Counted from the stretch's first letter, positions 1 through 12,054 are shown. The stretch: 64,000 bases of DNA from Rhizophagus irregularis (GCF_026210795.1 NC_089457.1:806001-870000), one strand, 5' to 3'. Numbers and translations: made by a program. The notes: generated by a model not told the origin, from the letters alone.

Positions 1-920
1 ATATACATTTGTATTTATCTTTAAATTTTTTTTATCTGCATCATTATATTTTATTTACCTTTGAATTTTTATAATTTTTGTAATAATAAAACTTTGATGA
101 ATTAATTTCTTAATTTTGTTGATGTAATTTCTATAAATTAAACATTATAAAGTTATATTATTATTTACAGTAAGTTTTAATAAATAAATAAAATAAATAT
201 TAAATCAAAAGATTTTATATTTATATTATTATATTTATATTTATTTATATTTATCTTTAATAATTAAAAATTATATAAATTTCATTAAAGTAATTTCTTT
301 TATTCATAATAATTAAAATTTTATAAATCTGATTTTTTAATATTGTTTATTGATCTAACTTCTATAATAACTAGAATATGCAATTTTCTGGGAGACTTTG
401 TCCCCCAAATATAACATCTATAATTGAAAAAAATCTTTAATATAAATAAATTGAATTGTGTAAAATATTATTGAATAATAAAATTTCATTATAAAAAATC
501 ATGCTTTAATAAGGTTTTATATAATTTTTTCTTAAAAATAATATATCTAAACTATATATAGGGATACAGGAAAATGCAATTCCATATCACAAAAATGCAT
601 TGTTTGTGATTTGACCACAATTTTTACTGAATTTATATTGATTTGATCACAGAATTACATAATTTGAATATGGAATTTATATGATTTGATCAATGAATTT
701 ACTATTTAAATTACGATTATTAGCAATTTATATGAATTTGATTTAAATAATAATATTTCATTAAATTATTAAATTAAATATAAAAATATAACAAATCTTT
801 AGTATCATGTAATTATAATTAGCCAATAATAATATAAAATAATTTTTATCATTTAAAATAATAATATAAGTTGTAATAAGTGTTCTAAGGTTAATACAGC
901 TACGAAAAATGAAATCTTAT
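1..920. other. AT-rich non-coding stretch
   Basis: No reading frame or RNA gene can be supported. Positions 550-760 hold loosely repeated TTTGATC/TGATTTG words around a GAATT-rich core, possibly a decayed element. Otherwise nothing is seen. Confidence 0.6.
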
Positions 921-1710
921 GAAAATTAATATTCAAGTGGTTTCAACCTGCCTGAACAACTTTCAATTAATAAATGAAGTTGATTTCATTTGTCCAAAGT
1001 GGAGATATTACGCTCTAAATTAAAAAAAAAAGAAAAGAGAGTTAATATCATCAAGAAAAATGCAAATTTCTTTAAACACTACACTTACATTCATGAAAAT
1101 TAATATTCAAGTGATTTCAACCTGCCTGAAAAACTTTCAATTAATAAATGAAGTTGATTTCATTTGTCTAAAGTGGAGATATTACGCTCTAAATTAAAAA
1201 AAAGAGAAAAGAGAGTTAATATCATCAAGAAAAATGCAATTTTCTCTAAACACTATACCTACATTCATGAAAATTAATATTCAGGTGATTTCAACCTGCC
1301 TGAACAACTTTCAATTAATAAATGAAGTTGATTTCATTTGTCCAAAATGGAGATATTACGCTTTAAATTAAAAAAAACAGAAAAGAGAGTTAATATTATC
1401 AAGAAAAATGCAATTTTTTTTTAAGCACTACACTTACACTCATGAAAATTAATATTCAAGTGATTTCAACCTGCCTGAACAACTTTCAATTAATAAATAA
1501 AGTTGATTTCATTTGTCCAAAGTGGAGATATTACACTCTAAATTAAAAAAAAAGAAAAAAGAGTTAATATCGTCAAGAAAAATGCAATTTTCTTTAAGCA
1601 CTATACCTATATTTATGAAAATTAATATTCAGTGATTTCAACATGCCTAAACAACTTTCAATTAATAAATGAAGTTGATTTTATTTGGCCAAAGTGGAGA
1701 TTATAGTATA
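921..1710. repeat. 174-bp tandem repeat, about 4.5 copies
   Basis: The phrase GAAAATTAATATTCA recurs at 921, 1095, 1269, 1444 and 1617, giving periods of 173-175 bp. Each unit continues with TTTCAACCTGCCTGAACAA, AATGAAGTTGATTTCATTTG and an A-rich tail. Copies differ by scattered substitutions and small A-run indels. The fifth copy breaks off near 1710. There is no coding potential. The unit length is close to a nucleosome repeat, but no function is shown. Confidence 0.9.
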
Positions 1711-3046
1711 TTTGAAAAAAAGAAGTTTAATTTAAAAAAATTTATATAAAAAATAAATGTAATATAAAAATTAATAACTGAGATGACAAAAATATGAAAA
1801 TAACCTGACATGAATTTTAAATTAATTCTTACATTAATTTATCCCTTAAAGTGTTTTGCAGCTAAATTTAGCTGCGATTTACCACTACTCATGTATTGAT
1901 CTAAACTGTAATACAATGAAATTCCATAAAATCCTCTGTGAAAATCCTGAAAATTCTGCGAAATTTAGAACAATAGCAATCATTTAAGGGATAACAAAAT
2001 CAAATATGAATATAAAACTTATTGTTTAATACCGCAAGTTAATATGTAGTGAAAGTGGCACAAAAATGAATATTTTGTAATTTTATTCTAATGATATTAA
2101 AGAAACAATATTGCAATATTGCAATAATAACGTCCATAGCTATAGCAATAGCAATAGCAATTGCAATTGCAATTTATATAGCATAGCTATAAACTTCAAC
2201 TACGAAGTTCACATGGTGCATTCCCAAAAAGATGAAAATCTGCATGAAGATCAGAGGATCACTTACTAATTAAGCGAAAAAGTGAATAAATAAGGAAGGT
2301 TATGTAGGATCATCATTCAAATGAAATATCTTAGCGAATTATATGTTGTAATATATATTACTTGTATTCTGTAAATCTTATAAATAATGATAATCTAATC
2401 TTATATTTGAAAATCATATGATTAGACTATCAATTTGTTTTTCAATTTTAAAAGAAAAATTTAAGCTAAAATTAAAAGAAACTTTTTAATTAAACTATAA
2501 TTTTTACTATAATTTATAACTTATCTATAAATTTTTTACTTATAATTAATATTATTTGTTAAAGTAACTTATTATATGTTTTTAAAAATTATAAATATTT
2601 ATGATTTTTTAATATTATTTATTAATTAAGTAATATTATTGAATTAAATTTTTTAATTTAGATTAACTCAATTCGATTTGAGTTAAAATTTAGATTAATT
2701 TGACTCAATTCAAGTTAAAAGTTTTATTAAATTTAACTTAACTCAATTTGACTCAACTCTATTAAAAATTAACTCAACTCAATTCGACTCAACTTATTTA
2801 TAGGATAATTCAACTCAACTCGATTCATTAGGAGTTCTACTTTTAATAATATAATAATTGTCTGATTTTTGTATTTTTTATCTTTATAATATAATTTCTT
2901 TTAATATAATACCTGATTTAGTTTTATTTCTTTTTTCTAATATTTTATCTCTCATTTTTGATTATTTTCTTTGTAAAATTTTTAGGTGTTATTAATTAAA
3001 ATAAAATCAAAAAAATTGGCCAATCAAAAAATTTCTAAAATCATAT
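1711..3046. other. AT-rich non-coding stretch with short simple repeats
   Basis: No gene is seen. Around 2110-2190 there is a run of (T)AGCAAT/GCAATT words. Around 2650-2835 a degenerate AACTCAATTCGACTC-like word repeats about ten times. The rest is AT-rich filler up to the target duplication of the next transposon. Confidence 0.6.
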
Positions 3047-3464
3047 GATTGCATTAGCATAGCGGACATCCCTATTTTATCACAATTTTGCCGATCATTT
3101 GCCGATCATTTGTTGATCACTATTTTATCATATCACATTTAATATTAGATTTTTTTTAAAGTTAATCTCAGTTATCTCAGCATCCAGTGATCAGAATTTT
3201 ATGATTTTTAGCTTGTTAGAAAGCTTAGGACTTGATGAATCCGATCATCTTTATTTTACAAAATTTGGAGTTATATATCTTGAGATATTTGCATTCAGAA
3301 TCTTCTAATTATTTTATTATATAATTTATCTTATTAGTTGGAGTAATTATACAATTATAATTCATTAATTTTCATTAATCAAAATAAAATATTAATTTTT
3401 ATTATTAAAAAATTTCAATAAAGTGACTTTTGCAATTTAATAAAAATTATTATATTAATACTAA

Positions 3465-6400
3465 TTATATATCATTATAATTTAACCATTGTTGATACAT
3501 TATATCATATTGATTTTCTACATCACATTCTGTTCTTTCTAATATGTTTTCAATATTCTCTTCTTCATCATTTTCATCATCATTATTATTTTCCTTTTCA
3601 AATAAAGGGATTTCATTTTCTTTTAATGATGTCGACAATCTTTGATCCAAACTCTTAATATTTTTCTCAATTCCAGATGATAAATAATCAAAACAAAAAT
3701 TACATTTATCATCATATAAAGTACTTAAACATTCTTTATGAAAACTGTGTCCACAAAGTAAAACAATTCCATTAGATAAATTTATACTATTTGATAATAA
3801 ACAATTATTTGCATCACAAAATTTATCATCTGGCTGGTATTTTTTGTGTATTCCAGCCTAAAGGAAGTACCTTTACATCCACTTCAATATCAAAACTTGG
3901 AAGATAAAATTTTGGATATCTATCATTATTAATTTGTTTTGTATTTCCTATATTCTGATGAATCTTATCAAATATTGAGAATAAAAATAATGAAACCTTT
4001 TTTTCTAAAGATTTTAATTCTTTAATTTGAGGACTTAGCTGGATTTCTCAAATTAACAAAAGAATTTTTAAAAGGATTATTATTTCTTTCAGCATCAATA
4101 ATTTTTGCTTTTTGTATAATTTGTAACTCTGAATTTGATTCTGCTGTTTGATGCCTTAAAGAGCTATGAAAATTTTCAACAAAATAATCATTAAAAATTG
4201 GTAAATTATTTTTTAAAATATTAATTATTGGATGATTTTTTGAAGTCCAATAAAATACATTACTTAAAAACATAAGTGGTGCTTTATTATAATTATGTCT
4301 TCTCAATCTTTGAAATAATATCCAAATTTTTACAGTACTTTCTAAATATCCTTCAAAAAATCCACTTCTAAAAAGTATTGCATATATATCCAAAGTAAGT
4401 GGAATAGAATTATCTAATAAATCTATCATCATTTGATATTCTGCATGTTTTAAATTTCCAAATCTTTTTGTAACAATATCACGAATATTTTTCCATCCAT
4501 GATAAGTTAAATGTAAAATAAGATTGATTACTGTTTGTTTTGGTTTTTGAGATAATATTTTTTTATCTCCAAATAAGTTATGATATAGCATCTCAAAAAA
4601 GAAATGATATGTTTGAAATAGTATTTCTCTGCTGTTTAAAGAGACATGAAGTGGACCTATCATAGGAATTAAATTTAACACTTGCTCTGGAACTCCAGAA
4701 TTAATGCCTTTCTTAATTCTAAGTGTTATAGCTCTTCTTATATTTACTTGTTCTGGCCAATCAGCAATTACAGGAATGATAAAATTATTTAAATAATTTT
4801 CTTCAATATTTTCTAATCTTTCAAATGCTTTAAATACATAATCTAAACATTCAATATAATCCTTAGTACTATGTAAAGGATGCAAAATAAAGTCTACTAA
4901 TTTGCTATTAGACATTGATCTTAATTCATGGTAATTTTGAATTCTACCATCATAATTATGAATATTAAGTAGTTCAACTCTATTTTCATAAGAATCTTCA
5001 ATTAAAAAATTTTTCCATAATTCTTTTTGCATATAATAACTTTTACCTAATTGATTCATAAAATTATTTTTAATGTTATTAATAATTAATTCAGAATCAA
5101 TTCCTTTAGGATTATGTATTGAAAAATTATTTAATGAATAAAATGGTATTTTTGGAATTTTAGTATTTGTATTCAATAATATTGTTACAAAATGATAAAT
5201 ATTGTGAGTTTGTAACATTGAATGTTGGTTGATTACGCCTATGAATATTATGGTAATCATCTATATTAAGAATAAACATATTTTCTATATTTTGTAAACA
5301 ATAATTATCTACAGTTTGTTGGTGTTCATTTGAAATAAAATTTTTTTTACGATTTACTGTTTTTCTTGTTACTGAAACTCCTATATTTGCCAATGTATCA
5401 ATAGAAGAAGAAGAAGCTCCAGAAGTTTCCAAGTATGATCCAATATCAACTTTAATTCCATTAATATATTTATTATTAATGCTAGCTAAAAAATAACATA
5501 AAGAAACTAATTTTTTTTTGTTGTTATTATTTGTTGTTTCAGATTTAGTATTAGGATTAGTTCCAGCATATAATTCATCAAAACATCCAATTAAATCTTT
5601 ATCAGCTGTTTCTAACATAGTTTTAAAAGCTATTGGATCATAAATAGGTTTAAGATTTAATCTATGTTGATTATTATAAAGAATATTAGACATTTTTATT
5701 ATTTTACTACTTAATTTAATTTCACTTGAAATTTTTAATTGTGTCATAATTTCTTGATAATCTGATTCAAATTGTTGTAATTCTTCTCCAGTATATAAGA
5801 TATCTTTTCTAAATAAATAAGTATGATTTCCTATTTTTGATATATTGTCATTATTATTTTTTCTAGAAATTGGTGCTTTATATTCTTCAGTTTGTAAATA
5901 TTGAGAATCTTTATCAGTTTTTTTTTTACACATACTGCAAATCATTGCAAGTTCATCTAATTCTAATACTTTAATTAATCTTGTTGGAACTTTTTGAAGA
6001 CTAAATTGTTTGCTTGTATTTTTTGATTGATTTAAGTATTCATCATGTTTTGGATGTTGACAAGTTTTTATTTGTTTAGTTTCTATTGATTCATTTTGTA
6101 TAACTTCTATTGATTCATTTTGTATAACTTCTATTGATTCATCTTGTATAGCCTCTATTAGTTCATCTTGTATAGTTTCTATTGATTCATCTTGTAAATT
6201 ATCATTATCATTTAAATTGTTTTTTTTAATTGGAATAGGTGCTTTGTATTTTTCATTTTGTAAATATTCAGAATCTTTATCAGTTTTATTTCTACACATA
6301 CTACAAATTTCTGAAGATTCATTTAATTCTAAAATCAATTAATCTTTTTGGAACCTTTTTAAGATTAAGTTTGCTTGATTTTTTTTTGTATTTTTTGATT

Positions 6401-6632
6401 GATTTTTATATTCATCATGTTTTGGATGCTCACAACTCTTATTATAATTAATATTTCTAGTTTCATTTAAAATAAATTGATTGTAATGTATTTGGCATAA
6501 ATACATTCCAACTGAAATAATTAATTCAGTAGATTTTGGTATTTTAGTGTTATAAGTGATTGGCTTTATTCTTCCATTACATTCAATGGAATCAAAATTG
6601 CAAATATTTGAAAAAGTAGAAGTGTTATCCAT
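3465..6632 (-). pseudogene. Frameshifted transposase-like gene with C-terminal RING-like finger
   Basis: This reads as one gene in several frames on the minus strand, starting MDNTSTF at 6632. In order there is a CxHPKHDEY...CSMC zinc-binding module, present twice and separated by a 9-residue QDESIE(V/T)I repeat. Next comes a block with NIDDYHNIH (near 5250), then IADWPEQ (near 4760), then DYFVENFHSSLR (near 4160). These could be the acidic residues of a DDE-type catalytic triad (inference). The C-terminus has a RING-like finger, CGHSFHKECL...CNFC (about 3680-3790), and an acidic tail ending at 3465. Frame breaks are near 6350, 5165, 4032 and 3855. I recall this architecture as a highly repeated Rhizophagus family. 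It lies entirely inside the 3056-7611 transposon, so it is the probable transposase, now inactive in this copy. Confidence 0.75.
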
Positions 6633-6872
6633 TTTTTATAATTAAAAATTATGAAAGTATTTAAAAAAATATTGTTTTTTTATTTTAAATTGGATTGGAT
6701 TTTCTAATTTTGCTAAAGCAATTTTTTTGTCTATTTATAAAAAAACTGATTAAATATAACACATAGAAAACTTTTAAAATAATTAATTTTATCTTATATT
6801 TTTAAAATAGTAAACAAAAATAAATTTTAGAAAATATATAAAGTTTTAAAATCAAATAATCATATATTACTT

Positions 6873-7218
6873 AAAATTGACTAAATATAACATATAAGTA
6901 AGTTTTGGTTTCAAGCGAATTAGGATGCCATTTTTTTACCATATATTTCTAAATGGTTAACAAATATATAATGAAAATTTCAAAGTTGGCTTAAAAGTCT
7001 GTGGCTTTGTACAAAACTTTGAAGTCTAAAAATTGCAAATTTATTAAAATTGACTAAATATAGTATATAGGTAACTTTTGGTTTCAAGCGAATTAGGATG
7101 CCATTTTTTCACCATATATTTCTAAATGGTTAACAAATATATGATGAAAATTTCAGAGTTGGCTTAAAAGTCTGTGGCTTTGTACAAAGTTTTAAAGTCT
7201 AAAAATAGTAAATTTCCT
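6873..7218. repeat. 173-bp direct duplication inside the transposon
   Basis: The segment beginning AAAATTGACTAAATATA at 6873 is repeated from 7046 with a 173-bp offset. Both copies contain GGTTTCAAGCGAATTAGGAT and CTGTGGCTTTGTACAAA. The two copies are nearly identical, so the duplication is recent. It lies upstream of the transposase-like gene, between it and the right end. Confidence 0.85.
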
Positions 7219-7779
7219 AATTAAATACTAAAAATTTATATATAAAATTAATAAATATCAATTTTAGTAATGAAAAAGGTTTATTATTTTATTTTATATC
7301 GTTAAAAAACTTAAATTTATCAATTTTTATAGCCCGGCCGAATGTATATCGGTGTAGCCAAGCCAGATCGGCCAATTTTATATAATGTGATAATTCATAA
7401 TAGAAATACAAAATCGTGAATATCTTGGCATCTAGTAATCCAAAATTAATGAAAATACCACCATTTGACTCGTCTCGATGAGGCGAATCCAATGAGCACA
7501 ACTTTATCAAAATTGGATGACTGAATTTCAAGATATTGTTTATTGAAGTTTGAAAAATATATATGATCAGCAAAATGATCGGCATGGTGATATAAGCATG
7601 TCCGCTATGCTGATTGCATTGCAGTCTATATGGAAAGTTAAGGGTAAATTATTCTAATATATAATTTATATTTTAAAAAAGTAATATTGGTAATAAAAGA
7701 AATTAATAATATTATATATATCATATATATAATAAATATTTATTTTTGAAAAAAAATTTTATTTTTATTTTTTAAATTA

Positions 7780-7990
7780 AATTTTACTTTTTTTTTTATC
7801 TTCCTTTTATACTTCCATTAATTTTATTGTTTCATTTTTTTATTCCTTTTATTTTTTTTTTTATTTCCTCTTTTTGTTTCTTTTTTATTTGTTTTTTTCT
7901 TTCATTTTTCTTTCTTTACTGATTTTTTCGTTTTCTTTATTCTTTTTATTTATTTTTTTCATTTTTCATTTTTTTGTTACTTTTATCTTA
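7780..7990. repeat. Polypyrimidine (T-rich) tract
   Basis: About 200 bases of almost pure T with scattered C (TTTTTTCATTTTTC-like). It is a low-complexity tract just before the 8000-8176 element. No gene. Confidence 0.7.
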
Positions 7991-7999
7991 GCTTTCAAC

Positions 8000-8176
8000 T
8001 ATACATGCCACCCAAATTATTTTGGGCTGCCGTAATTATAAGTAAAATCCTAAATTCAATTATGACATCCCAAATTATTTTGGTACTTTACATAGTAAAT
8101 TATATATAAACTGAATGAATTATGACATCCCAAATTATAATTATGACATCTCAAAATAATTTGGGCAGCATGTATA
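8000..8176 (+). mobile_element. Short TIR element (family A, copy 1), 8-bp TSD
   Basis: A 177-bp element runs from TATACATGCCACCCAAATTA to its near-perfect inverted copy ending GGGCAGCATGTATA. CTTTCAAC flanks it on both sides (7992-7999 and 8177-8184), an exact 8-bp duplication. Internal motifs (CATCCCAAATTATTTTGG) recur several times. An 8-bp duplication and short non-coding length suggest a hAT-derived MITE. A second copy in the opposite orientation is at 12963-13147. Confidence 0.88.
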
Positions 8177-8576
8177 CTTTCAACTGCATTTTTTTGTTTT
8201 TTACTTTTCTTTTTATTGCTATTTCTGATTTTTATTAATATATCTCTATTCAATGAATAATAAAATTTTTGTTAAAAATTACTACTGCAATTTTAAATAG
8301 ATCAAATTAGAATCAGAAATTTTATTAAATTATATAATAGGAGTCACTATAGCGATGGATTACCAATTAGTAACAGCCTTATATTAATATATAATTTTTT
8401 TGCTAAAAACTTAGTTTATATTTATAATTTTATAAATTTAAAAATTGATTATAGAATAGTAATTATAATTATTAGAATTAAATCTTTATCAGTTTTAAAA
8501 ATCAGAATTCTGAAATAGTTTTATTGGCCAAAATTTGAAATTCCAGTTGATTTAATTTTGGCCAGAATTATGTACT

Positions 8577-8592
8577 AATTCTGGCCAGAATT
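8577..8592. repeat. Dispersed palindrome AATTCTGGCCAGAATT
   Basis: This is a perfect 16-bp palindrome. Related GGCCAGAATT/GGCCAAAATT forms occur nearby (8525, 8560, 8683) and again near 14110, 14150, 34365, 40510, 40540 and 41228. It may be part of decayed element ends. Confidence 0.6.
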
Positions 8593-8705
8593 ATACAATT
8601 CCTAAAAAGAAAAGTAGTATTACATAAGATTCCAAATGTGTACTTGAATTTTCATTCAAAAAGGAAATGATTAACATATAATTTGGCCGGAATTATAAAT
8701 TGTAA

Positions 8706-9240
8706 ACTTGTTTGCACTTTAACATTAAATGCTTTACCTGTTAGTAAACTGTTTGCACTTTAACATTAAATGCTTTGCCTGTTAGTAAACTATTTGCGCT
8801 TTAACATTAAATGCTTTACCTGTTAGTAAACTGTTTGCACTTTAACATTAAATGCTTTGCCTGTTAGTAAACTATTTGCACTTTAACATTAAATGCTTTA
8901 CCTGTTAGTAAACTGTTTGCACTTTAACATTAAATGCTTTTGCCTGTAAGTAAATGGTTTGCGCTTTAACATTAAATGCTTTGCCTGCTAGTAAACTGTT
9001 TGCACTTTAACATTAAATGCTTGGCCTGTTAGTAAATGGCTTGCATTTTAACATTAAATGCTTTGCCTGTTAGTAAATGGTTTGCACTTTAACATTAAAT
9101 GCTTTACCTGTTGGTAAACAGTTTGCATTTTAGTATTAATGCTTTGCCTGTTAGCAAACTGTTTGCACTTTAATATTAAATGCTTTGCCTAACTTAATAA
9201 ACTGTTTGCTCTTTATCATTAAATGCTTTACCTATTAACA
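8706..9240. repeat. 41-bp minisatellite, about 13 copies
   Basis: The unit contains GTAAACTGTTTGCACTTT and AACATTAAATGCTTTRCCTG with a period of 41 bp. Copies alternate between TTTACC and TTTGCC variants in the first half, suggesting pairwise amplification. Later copies are more divergent. Confidence 0.92.
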
Positions 9241-9390
9241 AACTTTGTGTAACATAACTGGAAAGTCAAACAATTTGATGATATTGGCAAAGGATATGAC
9301 TCTAAAGTCAAATGGTTTGACGGTAATGGCAAATCATTTTGACTTTACATTTAACCTTAAACGTTAAACAATATGATGTAGTTCACCTTT

Positions 9391-9440
9391 AAACTTCTGT
9401 CCAGCCTGGCATTCCATAGGACTGGACAGATGTTTAAACG
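9391..9440. repeat. Imperfect hairpin
   Basis: TTTAAACTTCTGTCCAG pairs with CTGGACAGATGTTTAAA across a short loop. Part of the same sequence recurs at about 9990-10015 (AACATCTGTCCAGCCTGG). Confidence 0.7.
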
Positions 9441-9502
9441 TAAAAGCTAAATCATTTGACGTTTAAGGTTAACTGCGAAATTCAAATGATTTGCTGTACT
9501 GA

Positions 9503-9658
9503 CTATACTTCTCCGCTAATTAATTACGTCGTATTTCGGCGAACGGACCAATTCACTATTTATTATAAAATTACTATGAATTAATTACGTCTGTCAAAAT
9601 ACATTATGTCTGTCAAAATAAATTTAATTATTATTTTGTCATTTTGACGAAAAGTATA
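9503..9658 (+). mobile_element. 156-bp TIR element (family B, copy 1), 7-bp TSD
   Basis: The ends read CTATACTTCTCCG and CGAAAAGTATA in inverted orientation. GTACTGA flanks it on both sides (9496-9502, 9659-9665). The body contains two direct copies of ATTATGTCTGTCAAAATA-like sequence. It has no coding capacity. Its reverse-oriented, equal-length sister is at 10116-10271. Confidence 0.85.
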
Positions 9659-9837
9659 GTACTGACAAACTGTTTGACTTTATAGTTAAATTCTTTGCCA
9701 ATACTGTCAAACAGTTTGGCGATATGAAAATAATTTTCCATATTTGGTTAAAATTCAAATGGTGCAATTTAAGTAATAATTTTCTTTTTAAAAGTCTCGT
9801 GAAATCCTATTTTCTTTATAGGAAATTTGTTTATAGA

Positions 9838-9965
9838 TTTGCAAATACTTTGGAATTAATGGCAAATGCTTTGGGAATTAATGACAAATGCTTTGAAATT
9901 AATGACAAATGGTTTATATTTAACACCAAATGCTTTGTACTTCAAAGTCAAATGATATGGTGTTA
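9838..9965. repeat. About 22-bp tandem repeat
   Basis: GGCAAATGCTTTGGAATTAAT-like units repeat about six times with decay toward the right (GACAAATGCTTTG, GACAAATGGTTT, ACCAAATGCTTTG, GTCAAATGATATGG). An open frame across this (9724-9966) is fortuitous. Confidence 0.7.
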
Positions 9966-10115
9966 ACGTCAAATGATTTAGCTTTTACGTTAAACATCTG
10001 TCCAGCCTGGCGTATCATAGGGTTGATGCTTGAGTATCATGTTGAATGATGTACAAACATTATTCTACATATATTTGACATGATACTCTAGACATTATCC
10101 AACATGATGTCTGGA

Positions 10116-10271
10116 TTATACTTTTCGTTAAAATGATAAAATACTAATTAAATTTATTTTGACAGACATAATGTATTTTGACAGACGTAATTAATTCATA
10201 GTAATTTTATAATAAATAGTAAATTGGTCCATTTGCCAAAATATGACGTAATTAATTAGTGAAGAAGTATA
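10116..10271 (-). mobile_element. 156-bp TIR element (family B, copy 2), 7-bp TSD
   Basis: This is the reverse complement of 9503-9658 with scattered substitutions and identical length. The flanking duplication is GTCTGGA (10109-10115, 10272-10278). The different target from copy 1 shows two independent insertions rather than a segmental duplication. Confidence 0.85.
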
Positions 10272-10845
10272 GTCTGGATATCAACCTTTTGTCAAGGACG
10301 GCTTTCCATAAAAAAACTGTACATCATCAGTATTTTTTTATCTAGTAAAAAAAAAAATCAGTCATGAATTATTTACTTTTATTTAGTTTTTATACATATT
10401 TAAATATAAAATTTTATTATTGCCATTACTCCAATGTTTTTTTTATGTAATTTAGTGTTCCTGTTAACACCTTAATTTATTTGTTTAGGCAAAATGTTCG
10501 TTCTAAAATACGGTTCTTTTTATTTGACGTGTCTCAACTTATTTTTATTATTTTATATTAGAATTTTAATTGTTTATTGAATGTCAGAAAATTGTTAATT
10601 TAATAAAGTATATGTACAATTAGTCTTAATAAAGACTTAAGTCATTTATTTTAGTAATGCAACGCAACAAAAAAAATATTGTAATAAACGTTATCTCAAA
10701 AATTCCAGATACTTTCTCTATTTAAATTCTCTTGATTTTCCTTCTTTTCCAACTTTTTATCAATCCAGTTGTTAATTGCCGTTATTGTTCTATCACATTT
10801 AAGAATATCAATACTATATTACCATTGTACAAATATTAGAAAGAA

Positions 10846-10984
10846 GACATTTATTACATAATATTTTAGGGGTGGGAGGGTATTTAAAGGTCATATAACA
10901 TATAAGTGTAATGTAAGATTTTTCATATTACATGATTTTTGCAGTATGGCCTTTATAACAAATAGATATTACGTAATAAATGTC
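10846..10984. mobile_element. Small inverted-repeat element
   Basis: GACATTTATTACATAATAT (10846) is inverted at the right end (ATATTACGTAATAAATGTC, ending 10984). The AAAGGTCATA/TATGGCCTTT arms further inside also pair. No clear target duplication was identified. It is a short decayed MITE or foldback sequence. Confidence 0.6.
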
Positions 10985-11205
10985 ACTGCCCTAAGATACC
11001 ATAAACTGATTAATTGTGTTGAACTTATATTTCACGAGCTATTCTGTATTGACTTGAAGAATCAGTATTTTTTCTATGATCCATAACTATTTTAAAATTT
11101 TTTATTATTTTTGATTCTTCATTTGTAAAAATTCGTTTCTTTTTGAATTGCCATTGCTCGTTCAATTCATTTTAATCTTGGAATTTGTTGGCCAAAACTA
11201 GATTA

Positions 11206-11400
11206 CAGTCAAAGCTCGTTATAGTGAATCTCACTATAGTGAACATTAAGTAAATCTTGTTATAGTGACCTATTGATTTTTTTCCTTATAATTAATTTCT
11301 CTCGATATAGTGAATTTTCTTAATAAATCTCGCTATAGTGAAAAAAAAGGGAAAAAATTACATAGTGGAACAGAAAGTTCACTATAACGAGCTTTGACTG
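11206..11400. mobile_element. Tc1/mariner-type MITE, TA target duplication
   Basis: The left end is CAGTCAAAGCTCGTTATAGT. The right end is its exact inverse ending at 11400. TA flanks both sides (11204-11205, 11401-11402). The 195-bp body repeats TATAGTGAA several times. CAGT termini with a TA duplication are the classic signature of Tc1/mariner/pogo elements. Confidence 0.9.
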
Positions 11401-11402
11401 TA

Positions 11403-12054
11403 TATAATCATTTGGTATCAAAATAATTATTTTATTATCATTATTATTAAATAAAATGCAGAACTATTACCTTCTACACATTAACCTCTCAGCGATTAAG
11501 TTTGTATTAATTTTAAAGTTTGAATACAAACATAAATATATTCATCAATTGGAAGATTTTTTTTTACCAATATCAAAATTTTTGACTATATTATTTTTTA
11601 TTTCAACAGTTACTGGTTCTGTTTTTTATTGCTGGAATTACAAAATAATTGTTTTACACCAAAATCTTTCTAGATAATTCTTTAAATTAATACTATAGAA
11701 AGGATTTATAATTAATTGTATTATTATATCTAGTTGTACATTAATATTTATATCCAGTTGTAATATCAATAGTTCGTAACTATTATGGTTTTTAATAAAG
11801 AATTGCTTATAATAATATATGTCCAAGTATTATTTTATCAGAATTTAGTGGTAAAAATTGTGAATATACTACTAAATCTAAATCTTCAAGATTCTGATTT
11901 GATTCAAAATCTATACTTGGCAAATCATGTTAACTTATTTTACCAAAATTATCACGAAATAAATCTATTTTTTTTTATTAATGACACTCTTTTATTAACT
12001 AATTCTAAATTTTTTTGTATCATCAACTATTTCCATCTATTTATTTAATTTTCT
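11403..12054. other. Non-coding stretch
   Basis: AT-rich. The short open frames here (11456-11677, 11785-12048) show no protein-like composition and are not called. Confidence 0.5.

Larger units (their letters stand above)
3056..7611 (-). mobile_element. Complete DNA transposon, 14-bp TIRs, 9-bp TSD
   Basis: The left end reads AGCATAGCGGACAT (3056-3069). The right end is its exact reverse complement (7598-7611). Both are flanked by the direct repeat GATTGCATT (3047-3055 and 7612-7620), a 9-bp target-site duplication. Just inside each end lie repeated CCGATCATTTG-like words in inverted orientation. Further in is a conserved module, CCAGTGATCAG on the left and a hairpin-forming module at 7459-7502 on the right. 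The element carries a minus-strand transposase-like pseudogene (3465-6632). A 9-bp duplication fits MULE or KDZ-type elements; the superfamily is inferred, not proven. Confidence 0.85.

Noticed and set aside
3058-7609. CATAG…CTATG as the terminal bases of the first transposon
   Set aside because: Extending by two bases (AGCATAG…CTATGCT) gives longer perfect ends and an exact 9-bp duplication, which is the better boundary.
9724-9966. 80-codon + frame
   Set aside because: It runs through a 22-bp tandem repeat (NALGINDKCFEINDKW) and is fortuitous.
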